Assembly (NCBI RefSeq): GCF_020882245.1
Contig: NC_083598.1
Coordinates: 63,525,858-63,589,857, forward strand
Length of the DNA: 64,000 bases
Direction of reading: 5' to 3'
Source: Rhopalosiphum padi
Lineage: Eukaryota; Arthropoda; Insecta; Hemiptera; Aphididae
Shown here: positions 13,401 to 25,883 of the stretch, in pieces
Layout of the letters: every line of letters begins with the position of its first letter
Position numbering within the stretch: the stretch's first letter is position 1
Made by a program: the position numbers and the translations under genes
Notes under the pieces: model-generated
What the model was told of the DNA's origin: nothing
What the model saw: only the letters and a program-made list of their open reading frames with translations
The model's database searches: none

Positions 13401-15324
13401 GCAAAGGTTCCGCGAGTAAAAGAAGTTGGGAAACACTAATCTAAACCATAGGTGGATATAAGATTTTTCATATTATTATATCATATCATATTACAATTTT
13501 GTATTATAATATTTAGGATTTGATATTAGGCCTTATAAATATAATGTAACCTAAATTTGCCACTGATCTAAACCAAAGATTTTATTTTTTTACTAAACTT
13601 GAGTAATGGCCATGGTGCAGATCGTAGAACATAAACTATACATTTTTTAATCAATTTTTAAACTAATACTAGTATTACAATTTAACAATTTATATAAAAA
13701 TATAATAAATTTAAGATTAGGTATAAACAGAGAACATGTGAGACAGTGAAACACATCAACGACTTGTGGAAGCAATAGTTGATAATGGAATAAAACAAAT
13801 ATTAAAATGAAATATGTGAATTTTGTGAAATAACAATAATGAAATGTGTTGTAATATTCTTTTACCTAAGCTACCAAGGTCTTGTATTGCCATACACGAA
13901 GTGGAGTGGGGGAACCAATTGGTGCGATAATGCAAGATGCGACCACCATGATTTCAGATTTCATTATAATTTATTATTAAAAAATTTACACATTTCCTTT
14001 AATAACTTAATTTCTAACAGTACAATTTCATTGAATTTTGCAAAACATTCATCTGCACACTTTATCTACTTTTTTCCAATTTATTAAGTATTAATTGATT
14101 CAGTAGATAATTAGTTTAGTTCGGTTAAAAAAAAAACCAATATTTATGCTGTAAATGGGCAACTTCTGCTTCGAGATATGTACATTTCATGCCACCACTA
14201 TATTGTTTTTACTTAGCTCGCTGGATATAATTTCTTGAAAAATAAGGTATCAATTTAGTATGCAACCTGTGTATTCCTCATATTTGGTTTTTTCTGAAGT
14301 CCAAAATGTTACCCACTTGGGTTAAGTTAATGTAAATTTATATACTGAATGACAAAGGTAATCCCCTACTTACTAAATTCACTTGGTAAATATATATTTT
14401 GGTGCCACTGCTCATGTCTACTAGGTAAATGTGTTGAAGAGTTCTTAAAATCAGGATACATTTAATAGGTACATATAATTTCATCATATAATCTACAGCT
14501 GTTTTACTAAATATAATATATACAACAATAATAACTAAATTTATACTGAAATGCAACACTTAAATGTATGAAATTTTTTTTTATTTCAAATAATTTCAAC
14601 TAATTATAGGGCACGTATTAATTTTTATCATTAATTTAACTGAGTAGTAAAATGCCTTAGGTAGGAAAATATCAAAAATTATATTTTATTCCTTAACATA
14701 ATTTATTTTTAAAAATAAATATGTATTATAAATGTACAATAATTGATACCATATTTATTAATAATAATATCTAATTTAAAATATATTTAATATATTTAGA
14801 AAACACTTTTGAAATTGTAGTACTCTATTTTGTTTACCCTTAGATACAGGAGATACTGCACACAGTGTCAGGAAATAAATGTGGTAAACGTGTGTCTATT
14901 GCCAAACTCTTCACTTAATTACTTAATTATTAGAACAATTTACTAGCTCACATTTTGCTAAGATAAACACAGTTAAACAACTTTTTGGCTGCAGCCAATT
15001 ATTGTCAAAATAATAGTAAATTTAATCGATGGGGCACCAGAATATATTTTTTAAACTACCATAAAAGTTTTATTAGAATTTTTGTACAAGAATTATTATA
15101 TCATCTAATCATCTAATGAATAATACATTTATTGTTTAACAAAAACTTTCTTTACTGTATTTACCTTATTGTATTTTATTATTTTTTCAGTTGATTACAT
15201 TGTCCTGCAATTTGGTCGAATTTCAGATGATCTCTTTACAATGGATTACAGATATCCATTGTGTGCAATGCAAGCATTTGCTATCACTCTAAGTAGTTTT
15301 GATAGCAAATTAGCTTGTGAATAA
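10424..15324 (+). CDS. ktub: tubby-like protein (king tubby)
   Basis: Tubby-family protein. The C-terminal tubby domain binds phosphoinositides, and family members act in trafficking of membrane receptors, notably to cilia. Nine exons: 10424-10471, 10544-10667, 11164-11265, 11617-11777, 11836-12003, 12077-12298, 12374-12491, 12567-12719, 15191-15324; 1230 nt, 409 aa, phases close. The start MSATTRNIRHQTLEQQ joins QLLEMKMRQ, matching the basic, glutamine-rich N-terminus of animal tubby proteins. An acidic linker (EDTEDEESC) follows. The tubby domain spans about residues 155-409, with CRITRDKKGMDRGLYPTYY, FLLAARKRKKS, SNYLISTDPTDLSRGGDS, KLRSNLIGTQFTVYDNG, NVLGFKGPRKMTV, NFHGRVTQASVKNFQIV and the C-terminal ALSSFDSKLACE-like end (ITLSSFDSKLACE). 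The last intron, 2.5 kb, carries two inverted-repeat elements. AATAAA lies at 15674. Confidence 0.95.
12775..13118. mobile_element. near-palindromic MITE in the last tubby intron, about 344 bp
   Basis: The two halves are inverted copies of about 145 bases each. Left-arm landmarks GTAAAAAACACCTAAGAAAAA, CTTTAAGCACTATAAACATG and TTGAATTAAAGTACACTTA all reappear in order on the opposite strand in the right half with few changes. The central spacer is only about 60 bases. The RNA would form a long hairpin inside the intron. No open frame; target duplication not determined. Confidence 0.75.
13235..13439. mobile_element. hAT-like MITE in the last tubby intron, about 205 bp
   Basis: The left end is CAGTGTTTTCCAACTGGTG and the right end is GTTGGGAAACACTA, inverted with minor mismatches. 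Flanking tctaaaac and tctaaacc form an imperfect 8-bp target duplication. The interior contains repeated ggttcc motifs (gttccacgg, gttccgtaag, gttccgcg). The same terminal motif family occurs at 16565-16761. Confidence 0.65.
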
Positions 15325-16892
15325 CTATAATACATTTTATTTCAATTTGAAAATTCTAAAAGTCATCTAAGTTTTGGCTTTAAATCTCATGCTTAATGAT
15401 TTTAGTTAATTTTATTTCTTTTATCTCCTTTCACCTACTTATTTATATTTTTGCACCAAAAATTTCAATTTATTCTAGTCTTTATTCATTACTTATTACT
15501 TTTTAGTATTTTTTATATGTTAAAGTTAAATTTATAATTTTGAATGTGATTTTATTATTTAAAAATCAAATCCTGTTTTAATTATTATTTAATGGAATAT
15601 TATGATTTTTATTTACATTGATTGTTAGAACACTGCCATTAATAACGTTAACATTATGAGTTGAAAAGTTTTGAATAAAAGTTGTTTTACTCTAATATTT
15701 ACTACTTAAAGTTATACTGTGTTGGATGAAGAAATTTATATGAGGATTATGATTTTATTTTGTATTAATATTATTAATTTCATCTTTTAATAATTTTAAA
15801 TCTCTTGTATTTTTTATTAAACACCTCTTAGTGTTATTGTTACATTAAATTTGTAACTTACTAAAACTGACGTTTTATTTTGTTGTTAATCCATTCAAGT
15901 TAAATTATTAATTAATTATAAGATTTGTCTACAAGATATTTTACAATTTATAATTGGCTGGTTAAAGCATACAATTAATAATGGGGCTAAATTATTTGGT
16001 CCATACAAAATAATAGAGAGAATAGTCTTCACTCATAAAAGTGCAGGTGCACCACAGAAATACTGTGGGTTATAAATTATAGCACCCATAGAAACATGTC
16101 AATTCAATTCAAAAAATAACTATGACTTGTGTTCCTAAAAATATTTACTTTTATTAGTTCATTTACCTTTTACTAGTCTATGTATACTCATATATTCTGT
16201 TATTTATGTATTAAATTAAATAATGGCGTTCACTTAGGTATTCTAATTTACTCAAATCAAATTTTCAATTATTACTATGCTACTTATTAAAATGAAAGTT
16301 ATACAATTTCTGAATATTTGTTTTTACCTTTATTAAACTATTGGTAATGTTTTATTATTTAATATCTATATGTAAACTCGGGCAGTTTTATTATTATATT
16401 ATTTTGATTAATTAATAATTTTGTTATGTTTAAGTTCTGTAATTGTTCTCAAATCACTCTAGTATCACATATCTATCTGCACTAATTGTATCAACTACAG
16501 TTTATATTAGGCTAATTGGTAATTGTGTATATAAACAAAAGTGCCTTACACTTGTGCCTTACATCAGTGTTTCTCAACCGGTGAGTCGCCGGGTAAGTCC
16601 AAACGTGTCGCGGGAAGTAATAATATTAAATGTACGAACCTTGTTGACACTATATTTACAAAAATTAATAGGTATTATTCTTATTCTTTTTTTATTATGT
16701 GTCACAAAGTATGAAAATTTTTAATAATGTGTTGCCATAATACAAAGGTTGAGAAACACTGCCTTACATTACTAAATAATTGTACTTTTTTTTTTTTAAT
16801 TATATATCGTATTTTCTATGTCAATGTTAATATGTAAAATAAATAAAAACTATTTAAAAAAAAACTATTCTTATTGATTTATTATTTTTTAT
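15325..16892. other. 3' flanks of the convergent tubby and repeat-protein genes
   Basis: The tubby 3' UTR probably runs to the AATAAA at 15674. The opposite gene ends at 16893. Between them is AT-rich DNA with one clear mobile element at 16565-16761. The open frame across 16443-16724 runs through that element and is not a gene. Confidence 0.6.
16565..16761. mobile_element. hAT MITE with exact 8-bp target duplication, 197 bp
   Basis: Ends CAGTGTTTCTCAACC and GGTTGAGAAACACTG are exact inverted copies over 15 bases. The element is flanked on both sides by ccttacat (16557-16564 and 16762-16769). This is the hallmark of hAT transposition and suggests a fairly recent insertion. No coding capacity. 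Confidence 0.9.
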
Positions 16893-19800
16893 TTAGTACA
16901 TATTCAATGTTGGTGATTGTCCACGAAGTATGTTATCAATCTGAAATTAAAAAAAAAATATATATTATATCTTTAAAAATGATTTTATTTGAGGACACTT
17001 AATTTAATAAAATAGATAAATACTATACAAGGAAGGATAGTTCTTAAATGCTATAAGAAATCAACAGCTAAGTACTTAAAAATGTGATCTTTAAGGAAAC
17101 TTGAAAATGAAAGATATTATAATTTCAATACATTCATAATTTAAGCAATAAAGGGCAGAAGTAAAGAACTTTTCTGCTGTACAGTACATGTCAAGTATAT
17201 CTGGTGATTGGGTTAGTCACTGTAATTCATATTTTAAATTTGAATTCTATGATAAATCACTAAATGTGAAGAATGATTATAAACATAAATGGTCTGTCAC
17301 TTGTCAGCATATTCTTTATTATAATACATTTTACTATAAAAGTATAATTTCATAATATTCTGTTTGATGTTGATATTAAAATAATTTATATTACTATTAC
17401 ATTATTACGGTTGGTTGATTTAACTTTTGCTAAAAATCATGAAGACTCGAATAAGGAGACCAAATTCATATGGCCTGTATGAAAAAACGTACTGAAATGA
17501 GTCGCACGATTAAACGGCCACAGGTAGTGCTACGCATGCTAAGGTTGCAACTTTAACCCGTGTAGTATAGGTAGGGATTATTCATGTTTTTTGCGTTTTT
17601 TTTGTAAAATATATGCATATTGCATACTATCAATATTTTTCACTAACAGATTAACATTTTGTACACTGTGTCCCTGTGCAGTGCGGTTCATTACTCAAAT
17701 ACTTAATAGTTAAATAGTTAATACTCTCTAAATCTCTAATAGTCTATATTATAGTCTCTTACGGATGTCGGAAACTGAATAATAGATCTGATACTAACTT
17801 CTATGTAGAGTACACATGAAATATACACATATGCACATGTATATGAATGCGTAATTTTACAAGCTATAAAATTTGTAATGGGTCATGGTTCGAAATAATG
17901 CATATATTTTACAAAAATCATGAATAAGCCCTATACTACGCGGGCTAAGATAGCAACCTTAGCATACGCACCGCCACCTGTGGCCGTTTAATCGTGCGAC
18001 CACGGACTAAGATATCTAGTCTATGCGTACGCCGTACGACTCATTTTGGGACGTTTATATGTTATCAGAACCAGAAGCGGAATTTGGTTTTTTTATTCTA
18101 ATCTTCATAATAAAAACATTGCATTCCTTTTTTTACATTTTACAATTTTTATTATAGTACATATATTAATGTATTATATATATATATATATATATTTACT
18201 ATGTATTATATACTAAGTTATTTTTCCTGGACCCTGGCACTTAAATAATTGAAAGAAAAAAAACATAATAAAAAATTAGAATTTTTAAGCAAATCCAATT
18301 TTTGACAAATTCGATTTTCTTACTTATGTTAAAATTCTATCTTTAAACGCTCATAAAACATGATTATGTATTGACGCTCAATTTTATTTTATTTATCCAT
18401 GTACTAAATACTAATGTATCTCATAAGTCATAACACATAAGGTCATAAGGAACCTTGTAATAATATTTTTAAGCTTATCTATAGATCACGCAAAAATATT
18501 TTTATAGACGCTTATGGGAAAAAAATCGAAAACTATCTAACCTTTTGATACCTACTACTTTTTAGCTTACCTGCAAAGAATTATTGTATTAATGATATTA
18601 AACTTTGTATTTTTTCTCAATAAAAATAAATCAATTTTTATCTATACCAGAAAGTTCAATTTGATATCAGAAACTTCTATCGATGATCAGAGCATTTTTT
18701 AGAAACAGTGTTTTTAAAATATAGGCACAATAAAAATGTTAATAAAAACACGTCATCATTACATTCAATACAGAGAATCAGAATCTAAGCAGCAAGTACC
18801 TATACTCATGTACCTAATAGGTACTTCTGAGTTCTGTTTCAAACGGTACATTTTATAGTTGCTATCACGATGTATATTGTATAAGAAGATTTAAGAAGAT
18901 ATCTTCTTATGGTGGTTCCTATAAATAAAAATTATGTTTGAAAAAATTTACCTATCCAAATTGATGAACTTTGATAACATAATACAAAGCATGTTGAAAA
19001 TAAATTGTTGTTGACTAATTATTCACCTATTCGAATTGCTCGTGTCGGCCATGTCGGGTGTATTTACGTTGGTGTAGGGCAATTTGAGCTGTCAGCTGTC
19101 AAGCGGTATTACGTCAACAATACCGTCATCAACGCGAAACGAAAAATAAGTTAAGCCTACTAATATAGTTCGACCTACTTATTAAGTACCTATCAAATCA
19201 TTGGGAGACAATATTATTACATTTAAAACGTATCTATGGCCTACGACACCTACGTGTATACTGCTGAACATATAGATTATTTATTATTTACTATTCCACT
19301 ATATTGATTTTATTTTTATTAAAAAATAAAGTAAACACCATATTATTTTAAAATCTGTTTAAAATATAGGTAGCTCTTTCAAACAATTGCCTGATCAATT
19401 TTTATATGCAACATGCATGGTATTTTTTATTTTAAAATTATTTCTAAACGGGTTAATTTTTGGTCTACATTTGGAGTCAATAAAATTTAAGACGGATCTC
19501 GTCCCAGGAATACAAAAATATTTTATTAAAGAATATTCAAAAACAATTAAACAGTTCAATACGTTTTTGAATTATTTCCGTTTTCTTTTATGGTAACTGC
19601 GATTCAATAGTTTCTAATATGGGCAATGTACCTATTACCTACAGTCTACACACTTAGGTTTCACGGCATTATTGTTGAGGGTATAATATATACCTATATA
19701 TAATATATGTTTAGGTATATAATTAATAAAAAAAATTCAACAATTAGGTAACACATGAGCAATTTTTGTCTCTTACCTGATTTTTGAACACTATTTCAAT

Positions 19801-22800
19801 AGTTACGATCACTTGCTGTATGTATTCTTTTACTTCTGGGGAGTCGATTGAATAAGGATCAGGTACATTTGAACGTACTGCAGAGGTGATCGCATCGGCC
19901 AAAGAATTTAAAACATAATTTTGAGTGTTCGCCGATTGTGATACGATTCCAATGTTATCATATTGTGATCCGTAGTAATTTCTGTCGGTTCTGCTACCGT
20001 AGTACATCTGTTGTTGCCCTAACATATTTTCAGTTGCAGGTTGACTTACAGAATAATCTACTGTCGGTTGTTGACCTGTGAATAAAGCTGCTGTAGTGTG
20101 ATTTTAGTAGAAATCACGTGTGTAGGTAGAGATAATACGAATTGTGGTTTTACGGAAATACCTGCTGTAGTCGGTTGATTATAGTATGGCAAATTTGCAT
20201 TTTTCGTCTTCTGCAGAGCAGTAGATTGGTCAGAGTATTTGTTAACGAGGGCACCCGGTAAATTATATAACACATCGAAAGGATTTAAATCTCGTTTAGC
20301 TCGACGGCCCTAAATATTTTTGAAACATAAAAAATTAAAAATAAAACAATAATTAAATTCCCAAATTTAGTGAGAAACTTACATATAAAGTGTTCATGAC
20401 TGTATTTAAAGTCTGCCGAAGATTTAGCATCACAGATCGTACGATAGCATGAGTTAAACGAATTACATGACTCACTGGAGAACGTGGGAAATTTACACGT
20501 GTTATGTCAAATATTGCCTTGGTCCCATCCAATGGTGCTTGAACTGAATTTGAAATTACGGATATCATATTTTGTACAAACATATCGTTTGAAGGTGAAT
20601 TTAAAATTCCCTGAATACTATTCTGGTAAGACGACAATGGTGTTCCAAAAATGCTTGTACGTGAATTACCATCATAATTTGTATTCCTATCGTTTTGGTT
20701 TGGACGTACATTTTTTGTGTAATCTTTTTTTGGTAAACACCATGAACTATAAATATTTGGAGGAGGGTTCTTTAAGTCTACTTTCTTGTAAATAGATCCA
20801 CTGTTGTCAACAGAACTTGGTTGATTAGTATCTGGTAACAAATTGGGTGATTGTATTTTAGAGGTCATCTGATTTTGATCAATAGATGTAGAATCAACTT
20901 GTTGATTATAATAATTACTATTTGCCAGATTCATTGGAATTTGATTATAAACTACCGGATTTTGATTAACGCTTAATAATGAACTAGGTGGTTCTTTATA
21001 AGCATTCGAATTAAAAGGTTGAACATAATCAACGCTATTTGGAAATGAGGGAATATACCATAATGGCATGTCTTTTGATGGAGTATTTAATAAAATATTA
21101 TTATTTGGATAACTATTAACATTAGTTGACGACTGCTTAGGAGATTGTTGAAGTATATGAATATCATTTGGATTGGCGAAGACAGTTAATTTAGCATTAT
21201 TCTCTTTCGAATATTTGGAATTTTCTTTGTCAACAATATATGATTTATCATACTTGGATAGACTTTCCCATTCTGCAGGTGGTTCGTCAAATGTTAAATT
21301 TTCCAATGAATTTAATTTATTGTTTTCTTTATTAGCATTCTCTAACAGAGGCAATGACCCAAAAATTGCTTTTTCCAGTTTTGATTCTTCATTGAATTCT
21401 GTATCTTCAAAATATGAAGGTACTAAATTATTGTTCAATGCATTTTGTAAATTTTCAGTATTATCATTGAGACTCGAACCATTTGTTATGTCATCTGGTT
21501 GTGGATTAATTATTACGTTTTCTACTTGCACATTCATAGGTAATTGTGACGGTGCATCATTCGATACAAATTGAGAATCATCTTGATTTTTAAACATATT
21601 ATTCAATGGGTTTAATTTATCATTATTTTCAGAATTTAAAAATTTTTGTATGTCTGATTGAGAATTATCTATCAAAATATCTTCGTTTCCTAGGTTATTA
21701 GGGTTATTCATAGCTGGGACAAAATCTGGTAATTCTTCTTCTTCTTTAATCTTTATATTATTTCCAATAGGTGTTGTAGTGCCTTTGCCTAATGGATTAG
21801 AAGAGAATTGTGGTGGAATTTGAGGCAATTTTGGGGGAACCTGAGGCAATTGTGATTGATTTGGAATAGGAGGAATCGGGGGAGAAGATGGTAGTAAATT
21901 TCCTGGATTATTAGGTTTATTTATAGCTGGGACAAAATCTGGTAATTCTTCTTCTTCTTTAATCTTCATATTATTTCCATAATTAGGTGTTGAAGTGCCT
22001 TTGATTAATGGATTAGAAGAGAATTGTGGTGGAATTTGAGGCAATTTTGGGGGAACCTGAGGCAATTGTGATTGATTTGGAATAGGAGGAATCGGGGGAG
22101 GAGATGGTAGTAAATTTCCTGGATTATTTGGTTTATTTATAGCTGGGAAAAAATCTGGTAATTCTTCTTCTTCTTTAATCTTCATATTATTTCCATAATT
22201 AGGTGTTGAAGTGCCTTTGACTAATGGATTAGAAGACAATTGTGGAGTAATCTGAGGCAATTTTGGGGGAACCTGAGGCAATTGTGATTGATTTGGAATA
22301 GGAGGAATCGGGGGAGGAGATGGTAGTAAATTTCCTGGATTATTTGGTTTATTTATAGCTGGGAAAAAATCTGGTAATTCTTCTTCTTCTTTAATCTTCA
22401 TATTATTTCCATAATTAGGTGTTGAAGTGCCTTTGACTAATGGATTAGAAGACAATTGTGGAGTAATCTGAGGCAATTGTGATAGATTTGGAATAGCAGG
22501 AATTGGGGGAGGAGATGGTGGTACATTTTCTGGGTTATTCATAGCTTGGACAAAATTTGGTAATTCTTCTTCTTCTTTAATTTTCATATTATTTCCATTA
22601 GGTGTTGAAGTGCCTTTGATTAATGGATTCGTAGACAATTGTGGTGGAGTTTGAGGCAATTGCGATTGATTTGGAATAGGATAAATTGGAGGAGGAGATG
22701 GTGGTAAATTTTCTTGGTTATTATGGTTATTCATAGCTGGGACAAAATCTGGTAATTCTTCTTCTTCTTTAATCTTCATATTATTTCCATTAGGTGTTGA

Positions 22801-24228
22801 AGTGCCTTTGACTAATGGATTCGTAGACAATTGTGGTGGAGTTTGAGGCAATTGCGATTGATTTGGAATAGGATAAATTGGAGGAGGAGATGGTGGTAAA
22901 TTTTCTTGGTTATTATGGTTATTCATAGCTGGGACAAAATCTGGTAATTCTTCTTCTTCTTTAATCTTCATATTATTTCCATTAGATGTTGAAGTGCCTT
23001 TGACTAATGGATTAGAAGAGAATTGTGGTGGAATTTGAGGCAATTTTGGAGGAATTTGAGGCAATTGTGATTGATTTAGAATAGGAGGAATTGGAGATGG
23101 TAGTAAATTTTCTGGATTATTAGGGTTATTCATAATTTGGCCAAAATCTGATAATTCTTCTTCTTCTTTAATCTTCATATTATTTCCATTAGGTGTTGAA
23201 GTGCCTTTGACTAATGGATTAGAAGAGAATTGTGGTGGAATTTGAGGCAATTGTGGTGGAATCTGAGGCAATTGTGATATATTTGGAATAGGAGGAATCG
23301 GGGGAGGAGATGGTAGTAAATTTTCTGGATTATTAGGGTTATTCATAATTTGGCCAAAATCTGGTAATTCTTCTTCTTCTTTAATCTTCATATTATTTCC
23401 ATTAGGTGTTGAAGTGCCTTTGACTAATGGATTTGTAGACAATTGTGGTGGATTTTGAGGCAATTGTGGTGGAATCGGAGGCAATTGTGATAGATTTGAA
23501 ATAGGAGGAATTGGGGGAGGAGATGGTGGTATGTTTGCTTGATTTTTAGCGTTATTTATAACTTGGCCAAAATTTGGTAAACCTTGTGTTATTTTTTGAT
23601 CCAAACTCGTTGGTAATTGTTTCTGGTGTTCTTTTAGCGAAGGTCCAATTGTCCCGAGAGTATGAGAAACTCCTTGTCCACTACTCTGTGGTGGTGAATG
23701 TAAATTGTTTGACAGTGGTATTTGAGACTGTTGATTTTGATTTTTCTGATTTATATTCAAGGGTGGCTGAAATGTATTTACGTTTGTTTTATGATGGTTT
23801 ACTGGTTGAGGCATTGGTTGCAATTGGTTTTGTCCAAATTGTAGTGACGGATTTAATTGTTGTGGTGGTTTTAATTGTTGCGGTGAATTAAATTGTTGTG
23901 GCGGATTTAATTGTTGTGGCAGATTTTCTTGTTGTAGCGGTTTTAATTGTTGCAGTGAATTATATTGTTGTGGCGGATTAAATTGTTGTGGCGAAATGAA
24001 GTGTTGTGGTACAGAAGATTGTTGATGATAGTTATTGTATTGTTGATTATTATTATTATTCAAATAAGCATTGTGTGGAAGGTTAGGATTTATTGTATTG
24101 TAATAATTTGTCATTCCTTGTGGTACTGATTGGTCTGGCTGACCAGTCCAATAGTTAGGTGCTCCTACATTTTGTCCATATGGTAATGATTCTGTAGGAT
24201 TGTTTTCTAAACACTTAACAGATAGAAT
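16893..24228 (-). CDS. giant Q/P/N-rich tandem-repeat protein, probably secreted (first exon not found)
   Basis: Exons in transcript order: 24228-20383, 20309-20162, 20090-19777, 16940-16893; 4356 nt, 1451 aa plus an unseen start exon. All junctions are phase-consistent. The big exon opens ILSVKCLENNPTES, then a Q-rich zone with repeats such as QQFNPPQQ (genomic 23845-24060). Next come nine repeats of about 62-72 residues (genomic 21690-23560), each with KIKEEEEL, a proline run (PSPPPIPPIPN) and NPLVKGTSTPNGNN. An N-rich unique region follows, then a more ordinary C-terminal third. RRAKRD at the start of exon 20309-20162 looks like a proprotein-convertase site. The last exon has only 15 codons (ends GQSPTLNMY), lies beyond a 2.8-kb intron, and is followed at once by AATAAA (16888-16893 on the complement). 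Low-complexity, cysteine-poor composition suggests an extracellular or silk/saliva-type structural protein; an aphid salivary sheath protein is one possibility but I cannot verify it. No family recognised. Confidence 0.8.
16941..19776 (-). other. last intron of the repeat-protein gene
   Basis: A strong donor (AATCAG|GTAAGA, exon edge 19777) and acceptor (TTTCAG|ATTGAT, exon edge 16940) leave a 2.8-kb intron. It contains the foldback element at about 17432-18118, a (TA)n tract at about 18176-18196 and a GC-richer patch near 19030-19135 of unknown meaning. The 19387-19596 open frame on the plus strand has no support. Confidence 0.65.
17432..18118. mobile_element. foldback element with roughly 200-bp inverted arms
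   Basis: Left-arm landmarks GTCGCACGATTAAACGGCCA, GCTAAGGTTGCAACTTTA and GTAGTATAGG recur in order, inverted, between 17920 and 18010. ATGAAGACTCGAATAAGGAG pairs with the inverted end near 18090-18115. Arms are about 75-85 percent matched by eye and extend into TTTTGTAAAATATATGCAT near the centre. The spacer is roughly 240 bp. No open frame. The GC-richer arms suggest a foldback or MITE element rather than ordinary intron. Confidence 0.75.
21690..23560 (-). repeat. in-frame tandem repeat, nine copies of about 186-217 bp
   Basis: The plus strand shows nine occurrences of aattcttcttcttctttaat at roughly 21731, 21943, 22158, 22375, 22561, 22755, 22940, 23147 and 23362. Each encodes KIKEEEEL on the minus strand. 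Spacing varies by multiples of three, so the frame is kept while proline-rich blocks are gained or lost. Copies at 21.9-22.5 kb are the most alike, pointing to recent unequal exchange. Confidence 0.9.
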
Positions 24229-25883
24229 CTGTAAACAATTTTCAAAATTATATTATAATATTAAATAGTAAAGGAACCTCAATAGTTTCTTTTGTTAAGT
24301 TTGAAATACAGAATGGTTTCTTTAATCTTAAAACCTAATAAGGTTTTGGTAACTCCCAGTTGTACGGTTTTCTATTTTTATAACAATAATGTTAACATAA
24401 CCCAACATTTCTAATTATCTTACATTTATTATTAGATATCTACTGAATAAAAGATCGTCCTAACCAATTAGAAAGAGATAAATCAAATGTCTTAAGAGGT
24501 GGTTTTTACATTAGGTACCTAACTATAATCTAATACCTATAAAGGAATTTTCTAGACTCTAGGGAGCAGGGACCGACGGAAAATAGCGTCTTTTGTGGGA
24601 AAGCGTCTTAAATCGAGTTTTACTGTATTTTATTCGCTTAACTACGAAACTCCCCTAATTATTCATCCATTTTCAGGTGAAAATGTTAAGATCAGCGCCC
24701 AGTAGTAGAATGATCACACATTCACACCTTACCATACCCAAAGGGATGGATAAGTAGTATCTAGTAAATACTTAGGTACCTACCCACTACTTTCTATAAC
24801 AAGGTCACCAACGAAAAAAACATGTGTTAATTGGCGAGTACGCCAATTTAACAAATATATGTCTAATTTATATAAGCAATAGGTACTAATATAATAATTA
24901 AGTTTTCTTCACAAGTAAATCTTTCTGACAATTTTTTGCTACACAATATGTAAATATATGAACCTTTCAAAACAAAAATATTCGATCGAGAAAAAGATAA
25001 GCTAATAATAATACTAAATAATACTCCCAGAATCTAGACAACTAGATAGTTGGGTATTATTACATTTTTATTCATATCAAATTATATAATAATTATAATC
25101 AAGATTTAAAAAAAAATTGTGTGACTGTTTGAAATATTTTTTTGTGGTCAGTATTTACAAAGAACTTCAGCATATTCAGCATATGTAAATCTTGTGTAAC
25201 ATATAATGTTAATGTATAAATGGTTTTTTATTTTAAAATAATATAATACATTACCTTTGATAGTAAAAAAAAAAAGAATCCATATTTTTCTGTTCCCATA
25301 ACTCTTTATGTTAACTAAAATCCTTGATTTTTATGGGATGTATACAATTTTTAACAATATAAATACATATGTTCAAACTACGTATGAATAAATTACAATA
25401 TCAATGAGTGAAATCAAGTAAATATTTACCAAAACTAACAAATAAAAGTATAATCAATATTAAAACAATTAAATCACATATTGGCGTCACATTTGATGAC
25501 TTGACAATTGATTTGATATTATTGTATGGGCATGTAACAAAAATATAGCCTTTATTAAAAAAATAATTATTAACAAATTTTAACATAATAAACCAATAAT
25601 TTAAAATAATATATAACATTTTACTAAATAAAAATAATCACATTGTTTTTTAAACTTAAGGTATCCTCTACGTTAGAATAAATTATTAACATTTTATTAT
25701 AACTATGGTTTATGAACCACGTTAATAAATTTAAAAAAAGTGTACATAAACATATTAGTTTCAATATGTGATAATTTCATAAACATGGGATACTTACTCA
25801 TACAACAAATAATTATTATTTTTAAGTAATATAAAATAAACATTTTTCTTACTTTTATACCCTAACACTAGTCTCTAACATAT
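24229..25883 (-). other. upstream region of the repeat-protein gene
   Basis: The missing first exon should lie here, because the next gene (HPS5) on the same strand ends at 25884. One candidate is a 15-nt exon 24823-24809 encoding MFFSL. It ends in phase 0 before a weak donor (GTGACC) and sits 44 bases downstream of TATATAA (complement of 24867-24873). It would give MFFSLILSVKC, a very short signal peptide, so it is only a suggestion. The remainder is AT-rich with no gene seen. Confidence 0.3.

Noticed and set aside
21173..21574. 133-aa plus-strand open frame, and similar frames at 20484-20795 and 23574-23891
   Set aside because: Antisense shadows of the giant repeat-protein exon, with no splice or family support.
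21690..23560. Regularly spaced repeats that could suggest a CRISPR or satellite array
   Set aside because: Spacing changes by multiples of three and the whole block is one open frame, so this is a protein repeat; the DNA is eukaryotic.
25254..25283. ATG exon MDSFFFYYQ with a good GTAATG donor as the first exon of the repeat protein
   Set aside because: It ends in phase 2, while the next exon needs phase 0; joining gives an early stop.
25401..25619. Hydrophobic 72-aa frame as a signal-peptide exon
   Set aside because: Its possible donor is phase 1 and does not join the large exon in frame; AT-rich DNA readily gives such hydrophobic frames.
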